NCBI GenBank assembly: GCA_019694575.1
Contig: JAIBBR010000021.1
Span: forward strand, 1-48,895
Origin: Myxococcaceae bacterium
GTDB taxonomy: Bacteria > Myxococcota > Myxococcia > Myxococcales > Myxococcaceae
Reading direction: 5' to 3'
DNA length: 48,895 nt
The notes below the pieces were generated by a model. That model saw only the letters and a program-made list of their open reading frames with translations, did no database searches and was not told the origin of the DNA. The position numbers were made by a program, and so were the translations under genes. Positions within the stretch are counted from its first letter, which is position 1; every line of letters starts with the position of its first letter. This document shows positions 24,851-33,444 of this stretch, one piece after another.

Positions 24851-25642
24851 TTACGCATCAGCCTGCTTCGATGCTTGCCACAACGCCGAGAGCGCTTGCA
24901 TCACGCATACAGACGCTTTTTTTGCCTCTGCTTGGGGCAGAGGTGCTTCTTCATGCTGCTCGGCCTCGAACACAGATTCCGCCACCCAGGCCGTGAGGGC
25001 AGCGGGAAGGTCGGCCTCGCTCGTGGTTTGTGCCGTGAGCGAAGAGGCGTCAATGACCGCGGCGCCTTGCGTAAAGCCCAGCTCGAGCATCACGAAAAGC
25101 TCGAAAAGAAGGTGCCGGGCGACTGCGAAGCCTTCATCACTCAAGCCGCTGCCGTCAAGCCAGCCCAAGAGCGCGTCATACCGGTTCTCGAAAATGTCGT
25201 TCCACCGGCGCCTTTGCGCAGGGCGCAGGTCTTCTAAATAACGAAAAACAGTGTCTACGTATTCCGCCGTGGGGCCCGTGGCGCCGAAGAGCATGGGTTT
25301 GGGTGCCCGTGGCTTGGGCGCGTCTTTCGGCGGCCGTTGCTGCTGACTCATTTTCGCGAGCGCTTTGCCTTCAGCCAGCATGTCCCACAGGCCCAGCAGG
25401 TTGCCGTAGAGCGCCCGGGCGTCGTCGGCGCTCTTGAAGCGGGGCTCGCTTTCAAAAAGCTCGGGAATGATGTCGGTGGGCGCGGCACCGTCAGAAATCG
25501 CCTGACGAAACCCCTCACTCACTTCGAAAGTCGAATAGGTGCTGCCGGCAAGCGCCAACAAGGTGTCGAGCTTTTCGATGCTTTCAAAGCGCCGCTCGAA
25601 GCCCTCGCCCGCTTGGCCTCGCTTTACGCGCGCTTGAGCCAT
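24851..25642 (-). CDS. unknown soluble helical protein
   Basis: 263 residues from ATG 25642 (MAQARVKRGQ); the frame continues upstream but only inside the next gene. It has a Pro-rich linker (QQQRPPKDAPKPRAPKP) between two helical regions and ends in a hydrophobic amphipathic stretch. No signal peptide, membrane span, Cys pattern or known motif. Its start overlaps the end of the upstream methyltransferase gene by 19 bases, suggesting coupled expression with that enzyme. Confidence 0.74.
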   Translation of the reverse strand: MAQARVKRGQAGEGFERRFESIEKLDTLLALAGSTYSTFEVSEGFRQAISDGAAPTDIIPELFESEPRFKSADDARALYGNLLGLWDMLAEGKALAKMSQQQRPPKDAPKPRAPKPMLFGATGPTAEYVDTVFRYLEDLRPAQRRRWNDIFENRYDALLGWLDGSGLSDEGFAVARHLLFELFVMLELGFTQGAAVIDASSLTAQTTSEADLPAALTAWVAESVFEAEQHEEAPLPQAEAKKASVCVMQALSALWQASKQADA

Positions 25643-26364
25643 TGGTGCTTCCACCCCTTGATGCCGACGAATAGCAACAGCACCGCCATTTGCGCCGCGA
25701 GCAAATAAACCAGTGTTGGGCGCTCGAGCTGCCCACGGGCGTGCCATTCCCACGCGTACAGGCCCAGCGCACCCGAAGCCCAGGCGGCGAACGGGTTGTG
25801 CTCTTTCTTGAAGCCGCGTTTCCAGTCGAAGTGGCCGTCGCGCAGGTGGCCTCGCGAGGCGGCGGTGAGCCGTGGCACCCACCGCGGCACCTGCTTGACG
25901 TACGCATCGAAAGCGGCGCCGAACTGCCCGCGCAAGAAAGCTTCTTCAGCGCGAATGATGAAGAAGTACTCGCCGAAGAAAAAGCCCAAGCCCAACAGGT
26001 AAGCCCAAAGGTTGTGCGCGATGAGCAACAGCCCCAGCACGATGCCCAGGTTGCCCAAGTACAGTGGGTTGCGCACGTGCGCGTAAGGCCCCTTGGTGTT
26101 GAGCACTTTGGCTTCGAGTTGGTAGCCCTGGCCGCTGGTGCCTTCGGGCACCCACGACAAGGTGTAGAAGCGCAAGGCCTGGCCGAGTGCGGCGACGCAC
26201 AAGCCAAGCACGTTGAGCGCGGCGTCGACGTCAGCGCCGAAAGGGCCGACTTCGGCCCGCGAGCGCCAGAGCACAAAGACGAGCAGCGCGATGACCGGCA
26301 GTGGCGTCACGCTGCGCAGGCGAAAGAGCGTCTGCCCGACGCCGATGGTTTGAGAAACGGCCAT
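25624..26364 (-). CDS. ICMT/PEMT-family membrane methyltransferase
   Basis: 246 residues with about five membrane helices. The isoprenylcysteine carboxyl methyltransferase / phospholipid methyltransferase family is indicated by the SAM-binding stretch GPYAHVRNPLYLGNLGIVLG and the C-terminal EEAFLRGQFGAAFDAYVKQV followed by PRWVPRL. In bacteria these enzymes methylate membrane lipids or small hydrophobic acceptors rather than prenylated proteins. The gene overlaps the next unknown gene by 19 bases. Acceptor unknown. Confidence 0.88.
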   Translation of the reverse strand: MAVSQTIGVGQTLFRLRSVTPLPVIALLVFVLWRSRAEVGPFGADVDAALNVLGLCVAALGQALRFYTLSWVPEGTSGQGYQLEAKVLNTKGPYAHVRNPLYLGNLGIVLGLLLIAHNLWAYLLGLGFFFGEYFFIIRAEEAFLRGQFGAAFDAYVKQVPRWVPRLTAASRGHLRDGHFDWKRGFKKEHNPFAAWASGALGLYAWEWHARGQLERPTLVYLLAAQMAVLLLFVGIKGWKHQWLKRA

Positions 26365-26415
26365 TTTTCAAAGGGCGACTAGCACAAAGCTGCGCCCGGT
26401 GCCTGGCGAGGTGCC

Positions 26416-28119
26416 TTACTGCACGAGTGACTGGGGAGGCTCGAGCGCCAACGAGAAGCGCGGGTAATTTTCTTGGGCGTCCTGCGACGTCGAGTCGTAG
26501 CGGTACTCGTTGAGCCAAGCGCGGTAGCGGGCCAAGTCGTCGAGGCGAATTTTTTCGAGCGCGCCTTTCATTTCTTCGAAGGTCATGTAGCGCAGGTTCT
26601 TCTGGTGAAAGGCTTCGTTGGCCGCTTCGAGCTCGTGGTAAATGAGCGTGGTGACACTGTCGATGTCGAGCACGCTGGCGATGACGGTGCTGGTCATGCC
26701 CGGTTGCATCACTTTACCCAGCAGCAGGTCGCCCAAAAATGGGGTACGGCGAATGCCCAGAGCGACGGCGGCGGCGACGAGATACGTATTCGACGTGCGC
26801 AAGCGGTAACCGCGTTGCTGCATCCAGTCGTTAATCATCGTCGAGAAGACCGCGCTGCGCATGTGGCCCCGGTTGATGTCATGCGCCAACTTCGAATTGG
26901 GCAGCGCCCGTGCGGTCGCGACGAGCATGAAAGCCGGGTCGATAGAAAAGTCTCCCGGCGCTACGGTTTCGACGGCTGAAATGCCCCATTTGTGGAGCAC
27001 TTCTCGCACCGCGTCGCCGGTCTGCAATTGGCTGGCGAAGCGTGGAAAAGTGACGGGCTGGTCGCCCATCACGGCCTTGAATTCAGGCAGCGACGCGACT
27101 TGCAGCGGCAGTTGAGAGCAGAAGGTTCTTGAATCGTCGGCGAGGTCCATGGCGAAGTTGTAGGGAATGGGGTCGCCTGCCTGCTGACGTCGGTACGCTT
27201 CTTTGAGCCATTTGGGGCCCGCGGTGTCGAAGGCTTTTTGCAGCCGCGCGTCGGTCGGCACGTGAATCATCGAGCGCACGTTTTTTTGGAACCACTGGTC
27301 AGGGTCTAACGGGTGCACGTAGACGCCGCGGCTCGAAGTGGCCTCTGCCATCCAGTAAGTGGTTTTTCCCGTGGTCGGGTCTTTTTCGCGCGTCACCATG
27401 GCCACGTGGCTGACGAAGGCATCGACAGCGGTGGCGGTTTTGATGGTGTCGCTGACTTCAGAGCCTCCGTCGACGAGCACGAAGAACGTGTCGGGCAAAT
27501 CGTCGAGGCTTTGGTGGGCGGCGTCGGCGGTCCAATGCAGGTGGGGAATTTCTTTGGCCAGCGCGGGCGCGGCGCCGTCTTGGGCCGCGTTGGGAATGGT
27601 GAGCAAAATGGTGTCGCCCAAGTAATGCAGCGCCCGGTCAATGTTGCGCAGCTCGTCGGCGATTTCTCGGGTGTAGCCCGCGCCGAAGCTGGCGATGCGC
27701 TCTGCCAGGGCCTGCTGAAGTGCGAATACTTTGTCTAGCGTGTTGCGCGCATGGCCCGGCTGGCCAAGCTTCGTCAAGTCGACTTGCTCGGGTTTCGCAG
27801 ACAGCATCAACGCGTACATCAGCTTCAAGTCGCGCGCGGCCGTGTCAGGGTTGAACAACGCGGGGTTGCGCAAATAGCTGAGTACATTGTCGAGCGACGC
27901 TTCGAGGTCGCGGCCAATCAGCTTCACCAGGCTGACGTTCTCGGCCTTCAGCGCTTCGAGCTCGGCGGGGCGAATGGGCTTGGCAGACGGCCTCCAATGG
28001 CTGGGGCTGGGTTTGGCGGGCGGCACCGTAGGGGGTTGCGCGCGCGCGGGCTGGCTCACGGGCCCGGCGGGTGTCTGCGAGGGCGCCTTGGGAGCGCCTT
28101 TGGGGTCAATCGACGTCAT
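26416..28119 (-). CDS. YiiX/YaeF-like permuted papain-fold protein with long N- and C-terminal regions
   Basis: 567 residues; ATG 28119 chosen over an upstream TTG. The N-terminus (~residues 1-45) is a Pro-rich disordered segment. Residues ~205-345 match the circularly permuted NlpC/P60 (YiiX/YaeF) papain fold: FVLVDGGSEVS, a His in AFVSHVAMVT (about residue 238), GVYVHPL, and a Cys in DLADDSRTFCSQLPLQV (about residue 334), which is the family's FCSEL site with Q in place of E. These enzymes act on amide or ester bonds of lipids or peptides. The remaining ~220 C-terminal residues are a separate helical domain without known relatives. It follows a hydrolase-like lipoprotein gene on the same strand. 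Confidence 0.78.
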   Translation of the reverse strand: MTSIDPKGAPKAPSQTPAGPVSQPARAQPPTVPPAKPSPSHWRPSAKPIRPAELEALKAENVSLVKLIGRDLEASLDNVLSYLRNPALFNPDTAARDLKLMYALMLSAKPEQVDLTKLGQPGHARNTLDKVFALQQALAERIASFGAGYTREIADELRNIDRALHYLGDTILLTIPNAAQDGAAPALAKEIPHLHWTADAAHQSLDDLPDTFFVLVDGGSEVSDTIKTATAVDAFVSHVAMVTREKDPTTGKTTYWMAEATSSRGVYVHPLDPDQWFQKNVRSMIHVPTDARLQKAFDTAGPKWLKEAYRRQQAGDPIPYNFAMDLADDSRTFCSQLPLQVASLPEFKAVMGDQPVTFPRFASQLQTGDAVREVLHKWGISAVETVAPGDFSIDPAFMLVATARALPNSKLAHDINRGHMRSAVFSTMINDWMQQRGYRLRTSNTYLVAAAVALGIRRTPFLGDLLLGKVMQPGMTSTVIASVLDIDSVTTLIYHELEAANEAFHQKNLRYMTFEEMKGALEKIRLDDLARYRAWLNEYRYDSTSQDAQENYPRFSLALEPPQSLVQ

Positions 28120-28153
28120 GTGCGGCAAACTACCAGCACCCTAAGGGCGGCCC

Positions 28154-30127
28154 TTATTCGGGGTCACAAGCGCCGGTGCAGGGGCTGAGAATTTGGCCGG
28201 TGGAAAAGAACTGCTCCATTTGGCTCATCGCCGCGGGCACATTGCGCAGCGTGTCATGCACCGCGTTACCGTCGGGTTGGGGGTTGGCGTCGCGATACAC
28301 GGCATTCACGTCGATGCCGAAGTCGTAAATGGCCAAGGCTGAACCGTCGTACGGCCCCATCACCGTGCGCAGGCCGTAAGGAGCAACGGGCGCGGGCGTC
28401 AGCACGGGTACATCGAGAATGCGCGCGTGGAGCAGCGAGCCCAAGTTTGGCACCTGCACGTCGCCCAGGCCCATTTGCATCAGCACGCGCCGGTCTTTGG
28501 GGTTACCCGGTAGCACGGTCTGCGAGAAATAGGGTGCATAGAGCGCTGGGTCAAAGCGGTCGAAATGGCGTTGCAAGGTGGCGAGGTACTTTTGTTGGTC
28601 AAGCGGGTCTTTTATCGAAATGCCGAGCAGCACCAAGTACGTGTCGAACGGCCGGGCGCGCATCATCAGGTGGGTGAAGCCCGCGCCTCCCACGTTGAGC
28701 ACCGCGCGGTGAATGTCTGGGTTGAGCGACGTCATCACCGCTCCCAGAATGTGGCCTTGGCTGCAGCCGATGTAGCCGACAGGGCCCTGAAAAGTGCTGG
28801 CGCCGGCGTTGCTTTGACCCGCGCTCATCGACACTCCAGGCAGGCCCATTTGGCTGGGGCGTTTGAAGGCGTCGAGGTTTTTCAGCTGGGTGTCGACAGT
28901 CGAGGTGAGCACCAACCAGTTGGCCATTGCCTGTGAGACACGGTCTGAAAAGTCCATCACGCGGTTGGGGTAGCTGGTGAGGCCGTCTCCGACTTTGCCC
29001 ACGTCGGCCAGTGACATGCCCCACCAGTCGGTGGCGACCATGACTGCCTTCAAGTGCTGGCTCATCACCCGGGTGTTGTCGTGCGCTACGTCGGTGGCGC
29101 TGCCGAAGAAACCGTGGCCGTACGCGAGCACTTGGCCGGGGCCAAACTGGTCTCTCACCGAAGCGGGAACAGTGGCGTAGAGCGGAAATTCAGTGGTGCC
29201 GTTTTGTACGACTTCACCCGCCGCGTCGCGGTTGAGACGCGAGCCGGGGTCGGGCTTGGTGAGAAAAAGCGGCACGGTGATTTTACCGTAAATGCGCCGC
29301 CACACGTCGTCGTCGGGCGTGTCTTTGACGTCGGTAATGGTGACAGTGGGCGTGTTGGTTTTCAGCCACGCCAGGGTCAGCTCACGCACTTTGAGCAGGT
29401 CGCGGGTGACGCTGTCGTTGCTGCCCACGGTGAAGTCCCACGCCAGTTGCAAGTCTTGGCGCGCGATGCCCGCCTGGGTCAGCGCGGGGAAAATGTCGTT
29501 TTCGTAGCGCTTCTTCTGCGCTTCGAGGCTGCTGTCGCCGGCGCTTTCGCCGTCGCGCAGGCGTTGAAAGCCTTCGGGTGCCGGCACCTTTTGCCCAGCG
29601 TTGTCAGTGACGCCGTGCACGAAGACCACGTAGCGCTGCTTTTCGGCCAGGGCGACGTAGGGGTGCACTACCAGCGCGCGGCGCAACGGGTCGGTGGCGC
29701 GGGGGTCTAAATCGACGAAGTGGGCAATGCGTTTGCCGGTTGAGGCTTCGATGATGACGGTGTTGCTTTCGCTCTCGAGGCTTTTTTCGGGTGCGTCGAG
29801 CAGCGTCACGAAGCCATTCTTCGAGACGTCGGCGTGAAAGCCGAACACCAGCGTCGAGACAGGAGAAAACCCGTCCATCGTTTTCCACCCGTGCACGTCG
29901 GCGCTGGTGCCGGTGACGGTGGTAATGCGCGCCGACGGCTTCACTTCGATTTTGCCGCCAGTGGCTTGGCTGGCATCGGCGACGCGAAAGAAGTCTGAAG
30001 GGTACGGCATGAAGCAGTCGTAGCCGTTGAGCAGCGGCTGGCAGCCCTCGGCGAGGTTCAACGAAGGCTTTTGCGAGCAGCTCGAAAGCGCCGCGGCGAG
30101 GAAGACGCAGGGTAAAAGACGGAGCAC
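28154..30127 (-). CDS. large lipoprotein with alpha/beta hydrolase fold
   Basis: About 657 residues. GTG 30127 gives a short lipoprotein signal (MLRLLPCVFLAAALSSC); an upstream GTG at 30223 would add ~32 residues with no signal-peptide character. The C-terminal half has an alpha/beta hydrolase-like arrangement: strand LAYGHGFFGSATDV, nucleophile region GPVGYIGCSQGHILGAV (SQG elbow) and a late acidic/His region. Proteins of this type are common in myxobacterial genomes as 'hypothetical lipoproteins' and are inferred secreted lipases or esterases. It is 34 bases upstream of the YiiX-like gene on the same strand, so the two may be exported and work together. Confidence 0.82.
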   Translation of the reverse strand: MLRLLPCVFLAAALSSCSQKPSLNLAEGCQPLLNGYDCFMPYPSDFFRVADASQATGGKIEVKPSARITTVTGTSADVHGWKTMDGFSPVSTLVFGFHADVSKNGFVTLLDAPEKSLESESNTVIIEASTGKRIAHFVDLDPRATDPLRRALVVHPYVALAEKQRYVVFVHGVTDNAGQKVPAPEGFQRLRDGESAGDSSLEAQKKRYENDIFPALTQAGIARQDLQLAWDFTVGSNDSVTRDLLKVRELTLAWLKTNTPTVTITDVKDTPDDDVWRRIYGKITVPLFLTKPDPGSRLNRDAAGEVVQNGTTEFPLYATVPASVRDQFGPGQVLAYGHGFFGSATDVAHDNTRVMSQHLKAVMVATDWWGMSLADVGKVGDGLTSYPNRVMDFSDRVSQAMANWLVLTSTVDTQLKNLDAFKRPSQMGLPGVSMSAGQSNAGASTFQGPVGYIGCSQGHILGAVMTSLNPDIHRAVLNVGGAGFTHLMMRARPFDTYLVLLGISIKDPLDQQKYLATLQRHFDRFDPALYAPYFSQTVLPGNPKDRRVLMQMGLGDVQVPNLGSLLHARILDVPVLTPAPVAPYGLRTVMGPYDGSALAIYDFGIDVNAVYRDANPQPDGNAVHDTLRNVPAAMSQMEQFFSTGQILSPCTGACDPE

Positions 30128-30232
30128 GCGCGCAGTCTTTAGTACCGAAGCCGAGCCGGGCGCCAGGCTTGGAGTCGATAAGCACGGGGAAGAAATTTGA
30201 ACACCGCGCGCGGGCGAGGGCACTTAACTGTC

Positions 30233-30895
30233 GTGGGCAACCCTCTCACCCTCGCACTGCTGGACAGGAGCGGATTCGCGGCATTAGACGCTCGCGCCGT
30301 GGGGCAAACTCCTACCGTGGCTGCGCAGCGCCAGGCCGACGTGCTCGAGCGGGCCCGCGCGGGCGACACCGAAGCCTTTCGTGTGTTGTACCGCCAGCAT
30401 TCGCGCCGGGTGGCTGCACAGTTGGCGCCCATGGTGCCGAGCGCCGAGCTCGAAGACGTGGTGCAAGACGTATTCGTCGAGGTGTTTCGTTCATTGAAGC
30501 GCTTTGAAGGGCGCAGCGCGTTCACCACTTGGTTGTACCGGGTGGCGGTGCACGTGGCATTGAAAGCGCGCCGCAGCCACGGCCGTCGCCGCGTCGACGC
30601 GGTAGAAGAAGTGCCCGACGTGGTAGACCCCGCGGCCGGCCCGGGCGAGGTGAGCTTGAGCCATGAGCGGCAGCAGCGGGTCGAAGCTTTGCTACAAAAG
30701 TTGGCGCCGAAGAAGCGCGCGGTGCTGGTGATGCACGACTTGCAGGGCATGGACTACGCGCAAATTGCTGAAGTGACGAAGACGCCAATTCTCACGGTGC
30801 GTACGCGGTTGTTTTACGCGCGGCGTGAGCTCGAAGCGCTGGCGGTGGCAGACCCGGCGTTGGCTGAGTTTTTCGCGGGCGAAAGAGACAAGTGA
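30233..30895 (+). CDS. ECF sigma factor of an anti-sigma pair
   Basis: About 220 residues. Region 2 is clear (LYRQHSRRVAAQLAPMVPSA followed by ELEDVVQDVFVEVF with LKRFEGRSAFTTWLYRVAVH) and region 4 likewise (LAPKKRAVLVMHDLQGMDYA then QIAEVTKTPILTVRTRLFYA). The start is uncertain: GTG 30233 is listed, but an in-frame TTG at 30197 and later GTGs are possible. Its TGA overlaps the ATG of the anti-sigma gene (TGATG), a normal arrangement. Genes for this factor and its regulator are divergent from the lipoprotein gene across ~105 bases. Confidence 0.88.
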   Translation: MGNPLTLALLDRSGFAALDARAVGQTPTVAAQRQADVLERARAGDTEAFRVLYRQHSRRVAAQLAPMVPSAELEDVVQDVFVEVFRSLKRFEGRSAFTTWLYRVAVHVALKARRSHGRRRVDAVEEVPDVVDPAAGPGEVSLSHERQQRVEALLQKLAPKKRAVLVMHDLQGMDYAQIAEVTKTPILTVRTRLFYARRELEALAVADPALAEFFAGERDK

Positions 30896-32244
30896 TGGCT
30901 GAGCACTTGTCAGAAGAAGAAATTGATTCTGTGGCGCGCGGTGGGGCGCGGCCGGCGCATTTGACCGTGTGCATCGAGTGTGCACGGCGAGTGCGCGCGG
31001 CGACTGGGCGGGTGAAATTGCTCGCTGGTTTTCGCAAGCACACCTTGAGTGACGAAGCGCTGGCGCGGGTCGAGCACCGGGTGATGGAGCAGGTGCAGCA
31101 GCCCGTGACGGTGCGTTGGCCTTTGTGGGGTTGGGGTTTGTTGGGCGTGGCGGCGGGGTTGCTCTTGGCGTTGTATGTGGCGCAGCCGGTGAAGCGTGCG
31201 CCTGCGCAGACGGTGGTGAAAGCGCCGAAGTTGATGCCGGTGTGGCGAGCGGTGTCGTTCGCGGCGTACCGGGTCGAAGGCGACGTCACGGTGAATGGCG
31301 TCGAGTTGGTAGCGGGTGTGCAGTTGAAGCCGGGCGTGTCATTCACGGTGAGCTCGGGTGCGGCGTGGTTGTCGTCGGTGCCGCAGGGCGTGGTGGTGAA
31401 GACCACGGCTTCGGGCGTCGTGGGCGGCAAGACGCAGCTCGACATGGGCTCTGACGGCGAGTGGGCGATGGAGGTGAAGAGCACCCAAGCGCATGTCTTT
31501 TACAGTGAGCCGGTGTGGCTCTCGGCGACCGACGCGGTGTTTCGCGTGGTGAAGACCGCGGCGCAAGTGGTGGTTGAAGTGAAGCGCGGCACGGTGATGG
31601 TGAGCGAAGACGCGTCGTTTGCGAAGGCGCAACGTGTCGAAGCTCCGCATAGTTGGTCTCTGCCGCCGGGCGCGGTGCCGGTGGCGGGCGAGTGGGAGGC
31701 TCCAGTGGCGGCCAAGGGCGAAGGCGCGGAAGTACTGAATGTGAATGGCCTGCCGCAAGGTTCAATGGTGCAAATCGGCGACGGCGGGTTTGTGCCTGGG
31801 CCATTGTCGGCGTTGCTGCCGTTGGGTGCGTATGACGTGGGCGTGCGGTTTCCCGGTGAGTCGCGGGTAATGCGCTCGAAAGTAGAATTGAAAGTGGGCG
31901 GTACGTCGTTCGTGCCACCCAAACCGCTAAAACAAGTGCTGCCTGAAAATTCTGCGGCCATCGCTTCGATTCCCGAGGTGGTGGCGAGCCGGCGCCCGTC
32001 GCTGCAGCCGTGCGTCGAGAAGTGGCTCAAGAATGACGCGCAGGCGAGTGCCCACATCGAGATTGAGTTGGCGATTTCGCCGCTCGGCAAAGTGCGTCGG
32101 GCGGCGGTGGTGCAGGGCCAAGTGCCAGCGGTGGTTCAGCAGTGTCTTTTGCGCACGGTACGCGGTTGGCCGTTTCCCCGGTTGGGCGGAGCGGAAGACA
32201 CGGTGGTGACGCTGCCGTTGGTGCTGGTGCGTTCGGGCAACTGA
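30895..32244 (+). CDS. anti-sigma factor with FecR-like and AgmX/PglI-type C-terminal domain
   Basis: 449 residues from ATG 30895 (TGATG overlap). Residues ~1-70 are a zinc-binding anti-sigma domain with the H-x3-C-x2-C motif (HLTVCIECARR). One membrane helix follows (WGWGLLGVAAGLLLALYVA). The periplasmic part has a FecR-like beta domain (~residues 110-260: VEGDVTVNGVELVAGVQLKP, VFRVVKTAAQVVVEVKRGTV) and ends, about residues 370-449, in an AgmX/PglI-type domain (CVEKWLKNDAQASAHIEIEL ... PLGKVRRAAVV), which resembles the TonB C-terminal fold. The protein could therefore sense an envelope state and hold the sigma factor at the membrane. Confidence 0.87.
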   Translation: MAEHLSEEEIDSVARGGARPAHLTVCIECARRVRAATGRVKLLAGFRKHTLSDEALARVEHRVMEQVQQPVTVRWPLWGWGLLGVAAGLLLALYVAQPVKRAPAQTVVKAPKLMPVWRAVSFAAYRVEGDVTVNGVELVAGVQLKPGVSFTVSSGAAWLSSVPQGVVVKTTASGVVGGKTQLDMGSDGEWAMEVKSTQAHVFYSEPVWLSATDAVFRVVKTAAQVVVEVKRGTVMVSEDASFAKAQRVEAPHSWSLPPGAVPVAGEWEAPVAAKGEGAEVLNVNGLPQGSMVQIGDGGFVPGPLSALLPLGAYDVGVRFPGESRVMRSKVELKVGGTSFVPPKPLKQVLPENSAAIASIPEVVASRRPSLQPCVEKWLKNDAQASAHIEIELAISPLGKVRRAAVVQGQVPAVVQQCLLRTVRGWPFPRLGGAEDTVVTLPLVLVRSGN

Positions 32245-32388
32245 CACTTTTGCACCGCATGAACAGCCGTGAAGAGGCTGAAGAAAACCGGTGCCGGACT
32301 TTCCATGTTTCCGTTTCTCACCCATTAAGTCTCGAGGGCGAGTAGCAGCGTCAGGCAAATGAGGCACCACCCGGCCTATAGAGAGCGC

Positions 32389-33387
32389 ATGAGTAAGCGT
32401 TCTTTTTCGATTCCCTTGGTGGTCCTCTTCGAGCACCCTTCTTGGCAAGAGCCGTTGTTCGCCGCGCTGCGTGAAGCAAAAGTCGCCTTCGAGCCTTTTG
32501 ATTTGAAATCAGCCTGCTTCGGCGGCCACGACGTGCCCCAAGCGCAGCTCTATTTCAACCAAGCCAGCCCCAGCTCTTACGTACGCGGCAACGCCCGCTC
32601 GGTGCCGTTCGCGCTCGCCTTCATGGAAAACCTCGAGCTCGCTGGAGCCCGCGTGCTCAACGGCTCGCGCCCCTTTGCCCTCGAGCTCTCGAAATCAACC
32701 CAAGTCGCCCTGATGCAGAAGCTGGGCATTCCGCACCCGCGCTCATTTATCTTCAATGACCCCAAGGCATTGCGCGCCCGCGAAAGCGAGCTCACTTTTC
32801 CCGCGATTTTAAAGCCCAACCAAGGCGGCAGCGGCGCGCGCATGTACAAGGTCGAGAACCTGAACGAGCTCGAGCACCTGCTCGCCACCCAGCCTGAATT
32901 GTGGCTGCCCGACAACCTGTTGCTGCTGCAAGAATACCTGCCGCACGAACCCGAAAACGGCATCATTCGCCTCGAGTTTTTGGGTGGCGAACTGCTCTAC
33001 GCCATGCGCGTCATTGCACCGGGCCAGTTCAACCTGTGCCCCTCTGAAATCTGCCACCCCGAAAGCGGCTCGAAAAACCCTGATGGCGCTGAAGTGTGCG
33101 TGATTCAACCCGCGGCCGTGGCGGCGAAATTTTTGCCCTACCCCGAAGTGCCGAAAGAAGCGGTAGAACAAGCCAAGCAAATCATCAAAGCCGGCAAGCT
33201 CGACGTGGGCGGCATCGAGTACCTCGACACCAGCGACGGCCGGCGCGTGTTCTACGACGTGAACGCCAATTCTAACCTGCGCCCCTCAGTGGCCGCGGCG
33301 TTCGGGTTCGACCCATTTCAGCGCGTGGTGCAGTACCTAAAGCGCGAGCTGGCCGGCGAAGCCAGCGGCGTGCGTCGCGTCGGCTAA
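32389..33387 (+). CDS. ATP-grasp ligase-like enzyme
   Basis: 332 residues from ATG 32389. The ATP-grasp fold shows in ARVLNGSRPFALELSKSTQV, GIPHPRSFIFND, FPAILKPNQGGSGARMYKVE (ATP-binding lysine and Gly-loop), LLLQEYLP and IIRLEFLGGELLYAM, and the metal-binding end IEYLDTSDGRRVFYDVNANS with the N-x-N pair. It resembles RimK/CphA-like enzymes that attach an amino acid to a carboxylate. No substrate can be named. It is followed 57 bases later by two dehydrogenase genes, so it may belong to a small biosynthetic pathway that makes an unusual acid or sugar. Confidence 0.85.
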   Translation: MSKRSFSIPLVVLFEHPSWQEPLFAALREAKVAFEPFDLKSACFGGHDVPQAQLYFNQASPSSYVRGNARSVPFALAFMENLELAGARVLNGSRPFALELSKSTQVALMQKLGIPHPRSFIFNDPKALRARESELTFPAILKPNQGGSGARMYKVENLNELEHLLATQPELWLPDNLLLLQEYLPHEPENGIIRLEFLGGELLYAMRVIAPGQFNLCPSEICHPESGSKNPDGAEVCVIQPAAVAAKFLPYPEVPKEAVEQAKQIIKAGKLDVGGIEYLDTSDGRRVFYDVNANSNLRPSVAAAFGFDPFQRVVQYLKRELAGEASGVRRVG

Positions 33388-33444
33388 AAGCCCAAACACG
33401 GAAAGTCCGGCACCTTGGGTGCCAACGGGGCTAAAAGTGGCTCC

